A DNA stretch of 32,337 nt. Origin: an uncultured Myxococcales bacterium (GTDB lineage: Bacteria > Myxococcota_A > Polyangia > Polyangiales > Polyangiaceae). Below the pieces are notes generated by a model that did not search any database, had not been told where the DNA came from, and saw only the letters and a program-made list of their open reading frames with translations. The stretch lies in NCBI GenBank assembly GCA_937872925.1, contig CALMUT010000063.1:1-32337 (forward strand), in the 5' to 3' direction. Made by a program: the position numbers and the translations under genes. Below, one piece after another: positions 1-6,774 of this stretch. How positions within the stretch are numbered: position 1 is the stretch's first letter; each line of letters begins with the position of its first letter.

Positions 1-60
1 TCCGTGGATCTGGCAACACGAGCGGATTGGATCAGCCTTAGGGCGACGCTGAAGCGCTGA
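1..60 (+). CDS. 3' end of an unidentified gene (partial)
   Basis: Reading from base 1 gives 19 codons without a break, ending in TGA at 58-60. The residues (ending ISLRATLKR) are too few to identify a family. The frame is only assumed to be coding because it is open from the window edge and is followed at 112 by a gene on the same strand. It could equally be noncoding. Confidence 0.3.
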   Translation, partial: SVDLATRADWISLRATLKR

Positions 61-111
61 TCCCGCCTGCGTGTCCTGGCTGCCGCCCCATTGCGCTGGT
101 ATGGTCTCCTT

Positions 112-315
112 ATGGCCCAGCCATTGACCGCCGACGACATTCTCCCGCTGGTGGCTCAGCTCTCCCCACAAGAGCGAGCGCGATTCTTTCGGCTAGTCAC
201 TACCAGAGGTGGCGACGCGAAGGCCTATCGCGTCGTCCCACCGACCCCCGACGAGTTTAGCAGTGACGACGACCCTCTCGGGTGGGACTCGGAAGGTTGG
301 GAGAACGTCGGGTGA
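112..315 (+). CDS. MazE-like antitoxin of a toxin-antitoxin pair
   Basis: This 67-residue acidic protein is encoded immediately before a MazF/PemK-like toxin frame. The N-terminal half (PLTADDILPLVAQLSPQER) is predicted helical and the C-terminal half is rich in Asp, Glu and Trp (DDDPLGWDSEGW), typical of antitoxins whose acidic tail covers a toxin groove. I chose ATG at 112; an in-frame TTG at 91 would add seven residues. The stop TGA at 313-315 overlaps the GTG start of the toxin at 312 (GTGA), the usual translational coupling of such modules. The antitoxin call rests mainly on position and composition, because the DNA-binding fold is not recognisable by eye. If the toxin is dead, this gene would be an orphan antitoxin. 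Confidence 0.6.
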   Translation: MAQPLTADDILPLVAQLSPQERARFFRLVTTRGGDAKAYRVVPPTPDEFSSDDDPLGWDSEGWENVG

Positions 316-648
316 AGCGCGGCGAGGTCCGCTGGTACACTTTCAAGGCCCCTGACAAGAAGAAGGCCGATTCTGATCCTCTCCCGGGACGAGGTTGTCG
401 AGCAATTGAATGAGATTGTCGTCGTGCCTGTCACGCGCACCATTCGTGGACTGGCGACCGAAGTTGTCCTGACGCAGGACGACGGCATGCCCGTAACTTC
501 CGCACTGAACTTCGATCATGTGTCACTCGCTCAACGCGACCGAATCGGAGCACTTCTGTGCGTCCTTTCGGAAACGCGATGGCCGGACGTCCGTGGCGCG
601 TTGCTCGTTGCTTGCGGGTTCGACAACCCGAAACTGGCTGACCCGTGA
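312..648 (+). pseudogene. MazF/PemK-like mRNA interferase toxin, frame broken by one base
   Basis: MazF-family toxins are ribosome-independent endoribonucleases that cut mRNA. The first 17 codons from GTG 312 read VKRGEVRWYTFKAPDKK, with the hallmark KRGEV start. Skipping base 363 and reading from 364 continues with RPILILSRDEVVEQLNEIVV, then VTRTIRG, DDGMP and a SALNFDHV segment, ending at TGA 646-648. Joined, this gives about 111 residues, normal for MazF, with the conserved RGEV, RPILIL and N-x-D segments present. As written, the GTG frame stops at 411-413 after 33 codons. The extra base lies in aagaagaagg, so a sequencing slip, a real inactivating indel, or recoding are all possible. An internal ATG at 406 could only make the C-terminal part. 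Confidence 0.72.
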
Positions 649-724
649 CCCTTTCCGGACGACAGTCTTGCGCGACCACCAAACAGGGCTGCAGCAGACG
701 AGCGCTGGCTTCGGGTGGTGTCTT

Positions 725-769
725 GCCGAACTGCGCGCGGGGTCTAGCGCCGCGCCTCAATCGTTAGGC
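725..769 (+). repeat. attC-like imperfect inverted repeat
   Basis: The stretch runs GCCGAAC (725-731), a GCGCGG/CCGCGC stem (735-740 with 750-755), then CTCAATC and GTTAGGC (763-769). The outer heptamers pair with one mismatch (GCCGAAC versus the ideal GCCTAAC), and GTTAGGC matches the integron core consensus GTTRRRY, preceded by TCAATC much as TCAAGC precedes it in well-known cassettes. At 45 bases it is short for attC, and the left spacer is only three bases. A start codon follows five bases later at 774. It could instead be an ordinary hairpin after the toxin gene. Confidence 0.3.
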
Positions 770-773
770 GGGC

Positions 774-1052
774 ATGGCCGGGTTCGATCTCAGCAAGATG
801 TCGGAAGCGGACCGCGCGTCGCTCCAGCGGATGCAGCACGCTTCGCGCGTGCGTCAGCTCAAAAGGTTGCGAGCAGCCGCCGCAGCGGTCGTAATCGTGG
901 TGGTCACAGGCGGGATCCCGCCTGTCCTGCTGCTGCTCTTGTTTTCTAGCGTGCCCGTCGCGCTCCTCGCCATGAGCACCGTTCCAGGACTTGCGCTCGC
1001 GTCCTTCGTGTACAAGAAGCTCGGACCCGACGACTCTGGACCCTTCGCGTGA
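774..1052 (+). CDS. small two-helix membrane protein
   Basis: The 92-residue product has a charged N-terminus (about 1-32, including ADRASLQRMQ and a basic RVRQLKRLR stretch) and two adjacent hydrophobic segments at roughly 33-57 and 60-80, with a short cytoplasmic-looking tail. This predicts a helical hairpin in the inner membrane with both ends probably inside. I do not recognise a family. The ATG at 774 lies just after the inverted repeat at 725-769, an arrangement like a cassette gene directly behind a recombination site. No partner gene is in the same direction nearby; the next gene is on the other strand. Confidence 0.55.
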   Translation: MAGFDLSKMSEADRASLQRMQHASRVRQLKRLRAAAAAVVIVVVTGGIPPVLLLLLFSSVPVALLAMSTVPGLALASFVYKKLGPDDSGPFA

Positions 1053-1139
1053 CTTTGCTACCGTACTTGGAGCGGGCGACGAGTACTGCGGCCGAGCTAG
1101 TTCATGATGTCCGGGCTCTGGGAAGAGGCGTCGGCCAGG

Positions 1140-1616
1140 TCACACCTCTTCGCTTTTCTCAAAGTACTCGTCCCAGCTGGAAAAACCGTCAGGCGGGCGC
1201 AGTTTCGTTAAGACAAAGGCAAGGTACTTGGGATCGTCTTCCTCGAACAGCTCGCGTCCCTCCATGAGAAAAGCGCGCGCCAGTTCGTCTGCTGCCCTTT
1301 CCCTGTCGCCAAGCTCGTAGGCTACTTGTCCACTTCGCAGATGGACGAACGGATTTCCGATCCCGGCCGGGCAATTCAGCGCCTGCCGCAAAGCATCCGC
1401 ACTGTCAGCGAAGCGACCGGCAAGGAAATGCGCATCCGCGATTCCCGCGAGCAACCACAGACCCGCCTCCCACTCCTGCTTTGGCTCAGGCAGCAGATTG
1501 TATGCTGCCTGAAATCTCTCCAACGCTTGGTCGAAACGCTCGCCCGAAGCGGCCTCGTCCCCCTCAGCAGACAGTCGTACAATCTCAGCGTGAACGTCAT
1601 CGGGAAGCTCAGCCAT
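1140..1616 (-). CDS. TPR-repeat hypothetical protein
   Basis: The protein has 158 residues with no signal sequence or membrane segment, so it should be cytoplasmic. It shows about three tetratricopeptide-like helical pairs: a GDEAASGERFDQALERFQAA stretch near 18-37, an AHFLAGRFADSADALRQAL stretch near 60-80, and a VAYELGDRERAADELARAF stretch near 98-117. TPR proteins act as protein-interaction scaffolds, and nothing here suggests a specific partner. The acidic C-terminus ends in SWDEYFEKSEEV. ATG at 1614-1616 is the natural start, and the next gene is more than 200 bases away on the other strand. It stands alone and has no operon context. Confidence 0.78.
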   Translation of the reverse strand: MAELPDDVHAEIVRLSAEGDEAASGERFDQALERFQAAYNLLPEPKQEWEAGLWLLAGIADAHFLAGRFADSADALRQALNCPAGIGNPFVHLRSGQVAYELGDRERAADELARAFLMEGRELFEEDDPKYLAFVLTKLRPPDGFSSWDEYFEKSEEV

Positions 1617-1836
1617 GGCTCCGGAGTCTACACCGCGAAGGCGGCCGAACAGGGACCGGTGGTGCGAACTCAGATGGCCACCAACCCCGCGATGGTTCGG
1701 CAGCAGACAGACGCAGGCGGTTTTGTCGACCGCTTCCAGCGGCCGCTAGCTTGGACCCGCAATCCCCAGCGCCCGGTTCCCCCTAGCGCTAGCCGCCGCG
1801 GGCCCGAGTCGATAGATTGCTGTGCGGAGGTTCCTT

Positions 1837-2010
1837 ATGGGCGTGGAATACCGTCACTTTCTTGTCGCCGCGGACAGTACCTGCGGAGCTGCGAATGGCG
1901 GCGCCGGCGGAAACCGGCCGACAACGAACCGAGTGCGCCGCCGGATTCGCTGTGGGTTTCAACGCCACATGTTGTTTCTGGCGTCCGCTGCTGAGCGCCA
2001 CAACCGTTAG
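1837..2010 (+). pseudogene. truncated gene start, ORF ending inside a GTTAGGC motif
   Basis: ATG 1837 is preceded by a good ribosome-binding site (GGAGG at 1826-1830, six bases upstream). The first residues, MGVEYRHFLVAADST, look like the beginning of a genuine protein. After about 15 codons the frame turns into Arg-, Gly- and Ala-rich sequence with no protein character. It ends at TAG 2008-2010 inside GTTAGGC. I read this as the 5' remnant of a gene cut by deletion or recombination. A real 57-residue product cannot be excluded. Confidence 0.35.
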
Positions 2011-2012
2011 GC
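1995..2012. other. GTTAGGC core-like site overlapping two stop codons
   Basis: The sequence CACAACCGTTAGGC has the pattern CAAnCGTTAGGC seen at the right end of integron attC sites, and it recurs at 758-769 as TCAATCGTTAGGC. On the minus strand it reads GCCTAAC and supplies the TAA stop (2007-2009) of the beta-lactamase-like gene. On the plus strand it supplies the TAG of the truncated ORF. I could not find a convincing matching left half within 130 bases, so the site remains tentative. Confidence 0.22.
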
Positions 2013-3098
2013 CGACGCCAGGTCGCGTTGCAGAAGCTCGCAGATCTCATGCGCGAGCATGCTGAGCTTCTTGGATTGAGTTGCGTTCATCAGGATCACC
2101 ACGGCCAGGTTTGTATCAGGATAGATCCGGGTCTCCGAAGTGAAGCCAGCGCCTCCTCCTTCGTGGTTCCAGAACTCGACGCCACGGTGACGACCGCATT
2201 TCCACCCAATGCCAACGCCGACCCTGGAAGCAATTCCGGCTGCGCCTGGGGACTGCACGGTGAGCATCTCTCGCTTCGAGTCTGCGCTTAGTATGCCGTT
2301 GGTCGTCTTGAGCAACTCAGACGCCATAGGGAGGAAGTCTGTTGCGCACCCCAGCAATCCCCCGATCGCGGCCGTATCGAGGGTGTACTGGTTGAGCGGC
2401 ACCAAGGAGCCGAGTCGAGCTCTCTCCAACTGCCTCGACACCTCGGGCATCATGAAGCGAAGCAGCCACCGCATCGGGTTGAAACGCGAAATGTAGCCCA
2501 CGGCGGCGTGTGGCTGGTTCTCGCTGTTGTAAGTGAACGTTGCGCCGCTCTTCAGCGGGCCCAGGAGCTGCGTCTGTACGAACTGGACATAAGGCACGCC
2601 GGACACACGCGTGACCAGTTCGCCAAGAATCGCATAGTTGACGTTTCGATAGGCAGCCTTCCGCCCGGGCCGCTTCCCCTGATCCGTGCGATAGCGGGCA
2701 AGCGCTGCGGCACTTGATGGCATGGGGGTACCTTCAAAATGCACTGCAAGAAAGCCGGCGAGGGTATCCGCAAGACCCGAACTGTGACTCAGGAGCTGCC
2801 GGACCGAGATCGGATTGCGCAGCCTAAGATCGCCAACGTAGTCTCCCACAGGGCCGTCAAGCTCCACCAACCCCCGCTCCCGGAGCAACATCACCGCTGC
2901 TGCCGTGTACGGCTTCGTACCAGAGAACAAGTGGAAGACCGTGCTTGACTCGACGTGACGCTGCGCTTCGACATCCGACAGCCCGAAGTTTGCGGTAGCC
3001 TGCGCGCCTGCCCGCCACACAGCAACCGAGCAGCCGGGTACGCGTGCCTTTTTAAGCATCGCGGCCACGCGCTGCCTGAGCGGCCCAGCGATCTGCAC
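2007..3098 (-). CDS. beta-lactamase-like serine hydrolase (class C / esterase family)
   Basis: The 363-residue protein belongs to the serine beta-lactamase/DD-peptidase/esterase fold. The nucleophile motif SxxK is SGTK at 59-62 in a FHLFSGTKPYTAAAV context. The second motif is YRN at 150-152. The third, usually KTG or HxG, is HEG at 312-314 followed by GGGAGF. The sequence HSSGL near 105-109 is also typical of this family. There is no signal peptide, so it is probably a cytoplasmic esterase or peptidase, not a periplasmic drug-inactivating enzyme; the substrate is unknown. Its TAA stop lies in a GTTAGGC motif. It is monocistronic, with 385 noncoding bases on the upstream side. Length is normal for the family and the frame is intact. 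Confidence 0.93.
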   Translation of the reverse strand: MQIAGPLRQRVAAMLKKARVPGCSVAVWRAGAQATANFGLSDVEAQRHVESSTVFHLFSGTKPYTAAAVMLLRERGLVELDGPVGDYVGDLRLRNPISVRQLLSHSSGLADTLAGFLAVHFEGTPMPSSAAALARYRTDQGKRPGRKAAYRNVNYAILGELVTRVSGVPYVQFVQTQLLGPLKSGATFTYNSENQPHAAVGYISRFNPMRWLLRFMMPEVSRQLERARLGSLVPLNQYTLDTAAIGGLLGCATDFLPMASELLKTTNGILSADSKREMLTVQSPGAAGIASRVGVGIGWKCGRHRGVEFWNHEGGGAGFTSETRIYPDTNLAVVILMNATQSKKLSMLAHEICELLQRDLASA

Positions 3099-3483
3099 GA
3101 CGGATGTCTAGCGCGGGACCCGGCTGACAGGAAGAGCCCGCCCGCTAGCACCCACCCCCACGCTCATGCGCCTCAGTTCTTTGAACCTTGCCGGCACCCC
3201 CGCGTCGGGGAGTGGCGAACCGACGCGGTTTGCGCTCAATACTGCCAGCCGGACTTTCCGGTCTGCCGACTTCAGACCGCGACGACGGTCAAGTGCCAGA
3301 AGGGTTGCGCCTGATGACCGCGACGGCCGTGACATCGGTTTGGGCGTGACCGCGCTCCATCCTCCGCCGCCGCGAAAAGTGAAATCCTGGGAGAAGAAGA
3401 AGAGTTGAGCGCACGCAGGGGAGTTGGTATCCACGCCCATCAGATCCGCCCGGCAACGTTGGGCGCACCTGCGGGGGCTCCAG
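3099..3483. other. noncoding stretch between divergent genes, with hairpins
   Basis: This 385-base gap separates the start of the serine hydrolase gene from the start of the YCII-like gene. Frames are open on both strands but look like G+C-driven artefacts. It contains several perfect inverted repeats (3200-3228, 3259-3279) and, at its right end, a GTTGGGC motif in CGCCCGGCAACGTTGGGCG (about 3447-3466), which is itself a CGCCC/GGGCG hairpin. Promoters for both flanking genes must lie here, but no clear -35/-10 pair stands out. Confidence 0.5.
3200..3279. repeat. two perfect inverted repeats in tandem
   Basis: The first hairpin has a 9-bp perfect stem, CCGCGTCGG at 3200-3208 pairing with CCGACGCGG at 3220-3228, around an 11-base loop. 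The second has a 7-bp perfect stem, CGGTCTG at 3259-3265 pairing with CAGACCG at 3273-3279, around a 7-base loop. No run of T follows, so a simple intrinsic terminator is unlikely. The pair may be a dispersed palindromic element. Confidence 0.5.
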
Positions 3484-3825
3484 ATGGCAAAGTATTTGAT
3501 CTCATTCCCCAGTGCGGCAATGAAAGTACCGGACGCGGAGTTGGAGGCGGTGGGACGAGATGCTCGTGAAGTGATACGCGAGGCGAAGGCGGCGGGCGTC
3601 TGCGTTTTCGCTGGTGGTATCGATGAGGGTGTTCCGCCGGTTCTGGTTTCGGCCGATGGATCGCTGGCTGAGGGAGGCTACCCGTGGGCGCCTCCGCTCA
3701 ACGGTGGGTTCACCGTCCTGGAGTTGCCTTCCCGCGAAGACGCTATCGCATGGGCCGCACGTATCGCGAAAGCGTGTCGCTGTGATCAGGAGCTTCGAGT
3801 ATTCGGGCTTGATCCAGAGTCGTGA
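3484..3825 (+). CDS. YCII-related (DGPF-like) domain protein
   Basis: From ATG 3484 the product has 113 residues. The opening AKYLISFPSAAM, followed by REAKAAGVCVFAGGID, VLVSADGSLAEGGYPW and FTVLELPSREDAIAWAARIA, fits the YCII/DGPF ferredoxin-like fold: strand, helix, Gly-rich turn, a tag-like strand, then an exposed helix. Members are small cytoplasmic proteins of mostly unknown biochemical role, often near ECF sigma factors. Here none is adjacent. An earlier in-frame start at 3424 would add 20 unconserved-looking residues; ATG 3484 has a G-rich stretch just upstream. The TGA at 3823-3825 overlaps a possible GTG start of the next gene, so the two may be cotranscribed. Confidence 0.85.
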   Translation: MAKYLISFPSAAMKVPDAELEAVGRDAREVIREAKAAGVCVFAGGIDEGVPPVLVSADGSLAEGGYPWAPPLNGGFTVLELPSREDAIAWAARIAKACRCDQELRVFGLDPES

Positions 3826-3866
3826 CTGGGACATCGAAGACGACGATCCAGGTACACTCCAGCCCG

Positions 3867-4385
3867 ATGTCGACCACGAATACGCTTTCGATTCGGCGCG
3901 CGCGGGAAGAGGACGCTCCGCTGCTCGCGTTGGCTCAGCGGGCGATCGCGCAGCGTCCCGGCCTGCTCGCTTCGACGCCGGAGGAGATCGTCGACGACGA
4001 GGTTCGCGCCAAGATCCTCGAGCTCGAGGCCGGAGAGAGCGGGCTCTTTCTCGTTGCGGAGCTCGGCGGCGCGGCGGTTGGGCACGCGTTCTTGGAACCG
4101 CTGTCCCTCGCGGCGACGTCGCACGTGGTTCGGCTTACGATCGCTGTTCACGACGGCCACCAACGCCAAGGCGTCGGCAGAGCGCTGATGAACGAGCTGC
4201 TGTCCTGGGCGCGGTCGGAGCCGCGCGTCGAGAAAGTCGAGCTACAGGTGCGCGCCTCGAACGACGCCGCCATCTCTCTGTACGGGTCCCTCGGGTTCGT
4301 GGAAGAGGGGCGCAAGACGCGACGGCTGAAGATCGGTCCCGGCGAGTACCTGGACGACGTGTACATGGCCCTTTGGGTGGGCTGA
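3867..4385 (+). CDS. GNAT-family N-acetyltransferase
   Basis: GNAT enzymes move an acetyl group from acetyl-CoA to an amine. The 172-residue protein starts with the usual strand (TNTLSIRRAREED) and shows motif A as VRLTIAVHDGHQRQGVGRAL at about 88-107, containing the CoA pyrophosphate-binding Q/R-x-x-G-x-G/A (QRQGVGRA). Motif B is NDAAISLYGSLGF at about 132-144, ending in the classic SLGF followed by EEGR. The substrate cannot be told from sequence. ATG 3867 is preferred because the conserved fold begins there; an upstream GTG at 3822 overlaps the stop of the YCII-like gene (GTGA) and would add 15 residues. The two genes probably form a small operon. Confidence 0.9.
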   Translation: MSTTNTLSIRRAREEDAPLLALAQRAIAQRPGLLASTPEEIVDDEVRAKILELEAGESGLFLVAELGGAAVGHAFLEPLSLAATSHVVRLTIAVHDGHQRQGVGRALMNELLSWARSEPRVEKVELQVRASNDAAISLYGSLGFVEEGRKTRRLKIGPGEYLDDVYMALWVG

Positions 4386-4435
4386 GCGTCCGAGCCGCGC
4401 GCGGGACTACTGCGCAGCGCATCCGCACATGCGCC

Positions 4436-4981
4436 CTAGCGCGCGCCACCGGCGGCGTAGCCGATGGCGCCGAGCAGCACGGCCACGTCCAGCTCGAACA
4501 GCAGTGAGCGCGCGCTACTGCCTTGGTTGTCGAAGGTCCCGTCCAGTCGCACGCCGAGTCGTAGGTCGTACAGGTATGCGGGCAGCGCCAACTCCAGCAG
4601 TGCGCCCGCCGCCAGGCGCTTTTCGTCGTCGCCGCCCTCGCCGCTGCTGCGCGTGCCGACGAATGCGCCCGCGCGGAAGTCAACCAAGTCGAGATGCGCC
4701 AGAGGGACGGTGCTCAGCAGTCCCAGGGTGTACATCGAGTGTGTGCGACCATCGAGCAAGGCGTCGGCCCAGCCGCCCACGCCCAGGCCCCGGCCGCCCG
4801 GCGCGGGGTAGGACAGGAGCGCACCACGGAAGCCCCAGGTGAAACCGTTCAGTTTCTCTCGACCCCACGTGCTCCCGAGTGGCATCGACACGTTGAGCCG
4901 TACCGGCCACGCCGGCAATCCGTCAGCTCGCGCTGCGCTCGGCCAGAGCCAGAAGCAGAGCGCACACACGACGCATTTCAA
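4436..4981 (-). CDS. exported hypothetical protein, probable outer-membrane barrel
   Basis: The frame is open from 5134, but a good Sec signal peptide (hydrophobic core VVCALCFWLW, cleavage after AARA) begins only with the TTG at 4979-4981. An ATG at 5062 would put 27 more residues ahead of it. From TTG 4981 the protein has 181 residues. After cleavage the sequence alternates polar and hydrophobic residues with many Gly, Leu and Arg (TWGFRGALLSYP, GLGVGGWADALL, LRLGVRLDGTF, LLFELDVAVLLG), the pattern of membrane beta-strands. I cannot name a family. It is transcribed away from the methyltransferase gene, and the two share the region 4982-5141. Confidence 0.68.
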   Translation of the reverse strand: MKCVVCALCFWLWPSAARADGLPAWPVRLNVSMPLGSTWGREKLNGFTWGFRGALLSYPAPGGRGLGVGGWADALLDGRTHSMYTLGLLSTVPLAHLDLVDFRAGAFVGTRSSGEGGDDEKRLAAGALLELALPAYLYDLRLGVRLDGTFDNQGSSARSLLFELDVAVLLGAIGYAAGGAR

Positions 4982-5141
4982 ACGTGAGGACAAAGTCTGG
5001 ATCCTAGCGAACTTCGGCGCCGGGCAGAAGCGGCCGCTCAGTCGAAAGCATACGCGCGTCATCGCCCCGCCAACAGCAGGCTTGGTACGCTGCGTTGGAC
5101 GGCGAAGTGACATTGGGCTGAAGCACAAATACACTTCTCGC

Positions 5142-5888
5142 GTGTCGCTTCGCTACGATCACATCGGTCAGGGTTACGCCCTAAGTCGGCGCGAAGATCC
5201 GCGCATTGCAGCGCGCATTGCGCGCGCACTGGGTGATGCGCGTACGGTGGTCAACGTGGGCGCGGGCGCCGGCTCCTACGAGCCAACGGCCCGTCACGTC
5301 ATCGCCATCGAACCCAGCGACGTGATGGCGGCCCAGCGACCGCCTGACCACGTCCCCGCAATTCGCGCATTTGCAGCTGCCTTGCCACTTCGAGACCGAA
5401 GCGTCGACGCGGCAATGGCGATCCTCACCGTGCATCACTGGGACGACGAACGGGAGGCCGGTGTGCGGGAGCTACGTCGTGTGGCTCGCGGCCCGGTGGT
5501 GGTGCTCACCTACGACGCAGAGGTGAGCGGTCGCATGTGGTTGATGGCGGAGTACCTCACCGAGGTCGCCGAGCTAGACCGCCGTATCTTTCCGCCGCCG
5601 GAGACCATCGCACAGTGGCTCGGTGGCGGGCGCGTGGAGACGGTGCCCATTGCGGCCGACACGCCTGACCGCATGCTTGGGGCGTTCTGGGCACATCCCG
5701 AATGGGTGCTCGACGCGGACGCTCGCAACGCCACGTCAGGGTTTGCGCGCCAAAGCTCCGAGGTGGTGGAGCGCGTAGTCGCGACCCTCACCGCGGATCT
5801 CGACAGCGGCGGGTGGGACGCCAAGCACGGACACCTGCGCCAGCTCGCCGAGTACGACGCGGGGCTGCGACTAGTGGTGGCGGATTGA
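5142..5888 (+). CDS. class I SAM-dependent methyltransferase (type 11)
   Basis: The product has 248 residues from GTG 5142. SAM-binding motif I is VVNVGAGAGSYEP at about 36-48. The acidic residue ending strand 2 is Glu57 in AIEPSD, and motif IV is AILTVHHWDD near 93-102, preceded by LPLRDRSVDAA as in type 11 methyltransferases. The C-terminal part (IFPPPETIAQWLGGG, DRMLGAFWAHPE) probably closes over a small-molecule substrate, not identifiable here. The frame is open upstream to 4839, but those residues look unnatural and overlap the exported-protein gene. No ATG is available near the start of the conserved region, so GTG is the best choice. No co-directional neighbour is close. Confidence 0.92.
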   Translation: MSLRYDHIGQGYALSRREDPRIAARIARALGDARTVVNVGAGAGSYEPTARHVIAIEPSDVMAAQRPPDHVPAIRAFAAALPLRDRSVDAAMAILTVHHWDDEREAGVRELRRVARGPVVVLTYDAEVSGRMWLMAEYLTEVAELDRRIFPPPETIAQWLGGGRVETVPIAADTPDRMLGAFWAHPEWVLDADARNATSGFARQSSEVVERVVATLTADLDSGGWDAKHGHLRQLAEYDAGLRLVVAD

Positions 5889-6002
5889 CGCAAGGTTTTC
5901 GGGCGATGGCTTTGCTTGCGCCGGGCGCACTCACGGTGCCCGACGCAAGGCGGCGTCGCCATGTCGTGGACCTGAGGGCGGAAACACATAACGACGCGTC
6001 GA

Positions 6003-6388
6003 GTGTTGAAGGGCGTGCTCCGTGGGTTCCTCGGGACGTATACCAGTCGCTACTCCGACTACGACGGCTACTGGCTTTTCGGATTTCTCGTGAAGGATCT
6101 GTCGAGCATGCGCATCGATCTATTCGATGAAAGCGTCGGCTCGCCAGGCAGCCCTCAGGAGGCGGCGCGCTGGCTGGCTGCCAGGAGGTTCCGAGAGCAA
6201 CTTGCAAAGCACGGTCTTTCCTCCGAGCGTGTAGCAAGTGCGACGCTAGTACTCGAGCGAGTTGCGGAGGAGCGAGTCGTCGTCGACAGTCATGACCGCA
6301 GAGGCTTTCGAGTGGATTTCAGGCATCGGTCACGACAGACACGGGGCTCATCTTCGACTCGGAGGTGACGGTGTTCGGCGCCGCATGA
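6003..6388 (+). pseudogene. small conserved-looking protein, 3' end split by a one-base shift
   Basis: Starting at GTG 6003, the protein reads VLKGVLRGFLGTYTSRYSDY then DGYWLFGFLV, followed by a helix-rich region (EAARWLAARRFREQLAKHGL) and strands. The N-terminal pattern resembles a small protein family of unknown function that I recall only loosely. In this frame the end is an unnatural Arg/Ser-rich tail stopping at 6366-6368. A step back by one base after TTC 6318-6320 gives QASVTTDTGLIFDSEVTVF, then GAA and a stop at TGA 6386-6388. That is a far better beta-strand ending. I therefore infer one base missing near 6320, as sequencing error or mutation. Joined length is about 129 residues. Confidence 0.6.
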
Positions 6389-6488
6389 CCGAGCGCTTGA
6401 GCGGCGAAGAGGGTGAAGCTCCCAGAACGTTACAGCAGGCGAGTGCCTGGTGTCCGCTGGGTGGTCTTCGTTCGAACTGCGGCCAGGG

Positions 6489-6509
6489 CCTGGCAGCGAT
6501 ATTGCCAGG
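6489..6509. repeat. perfect hairpin in noncoding stretch
   Basis: CCTGGCA at 6489-6495 pairs perfectly with TGCCAGG at 6503-6509 around the loop GCGATAT. It lies about 100 bases after the small protein gene that ends at 6388. No T-run follows, so a role as terminator is uncertain. Apart from the doubtful minus-strand ORF at 6574-6774, the 384 bases between 6389 and 6772 show nothing else. Confidence 0.45.
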
Positions 6510-6573
6510 GCGTCGGGTTTGCCAAGCGGATGTCAGGGCGGTCGCAGTATTGACCGATCGCGCAGTCAGCGTC

Positions 6574-6774
6574 CTACGCGGCGAAGATGTGCTGCACCAC
6601 GACGTCGCCGTTGATGCTGCCGGTGTTGGTGCCCACCACGGCGACGCGCATGTTGCCTACGTAGGACGCAATATCCGCCGCGGGCGACATCGACGCGGCT
6701 GCCGTCGCCGTGCCGGCGGAAATGCGGCCCAGACAGGTGGAATCCTGGGCAATCTGGAATATGGATCTACTCAT
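6574..6774 (-). CDS. small hypothetical ORF, doubtful
   Basis: This 66-residue frame starts at ATG 6772-6774, which overlaps the ATG of the plus-strand arrestin-like gene (shared CATG), so the two would be exactly divergent. The sequence is Ala-, Ser- and Val-rich (GTATAAASMSPAADIASYVG, RVAVVGTNTG, ending VVQHIFAA) with a plausible strand-like second half and a weak GGGGA upstream. No family is recognised. It may be the remnant of a larger gene or chance. Confidence 0.3.
   Translation of the reverse strand: MSRSIFQIAQDSTCLGRISAGTATAAASMSPAADIASYVGNMRVAVVGTNTGSINGDVVVQHIFAA

Noticed and set aside
2007..3098. Antibiotic-resistance beta-lactamase
   Set aside because: The serine-hydrolase motifs are present, but the lack of a signal peptide and the HEG third motif fit esterase or peptidase relatives better; no resistance claim is supported.
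3166..3440. Open frames on both strands in the gap before the YCII-like gene
   Set aside because: Neither has a ribosome-binding site or protein-like pattern, and the bases are taken up by inverted repeats.
3614..4507. Plus-strand frame spanning the YCII-like and GNAT genes
   Set aside because: Arg-rich, no domain; two clearly recognisable families occupy the same bases in other frames.
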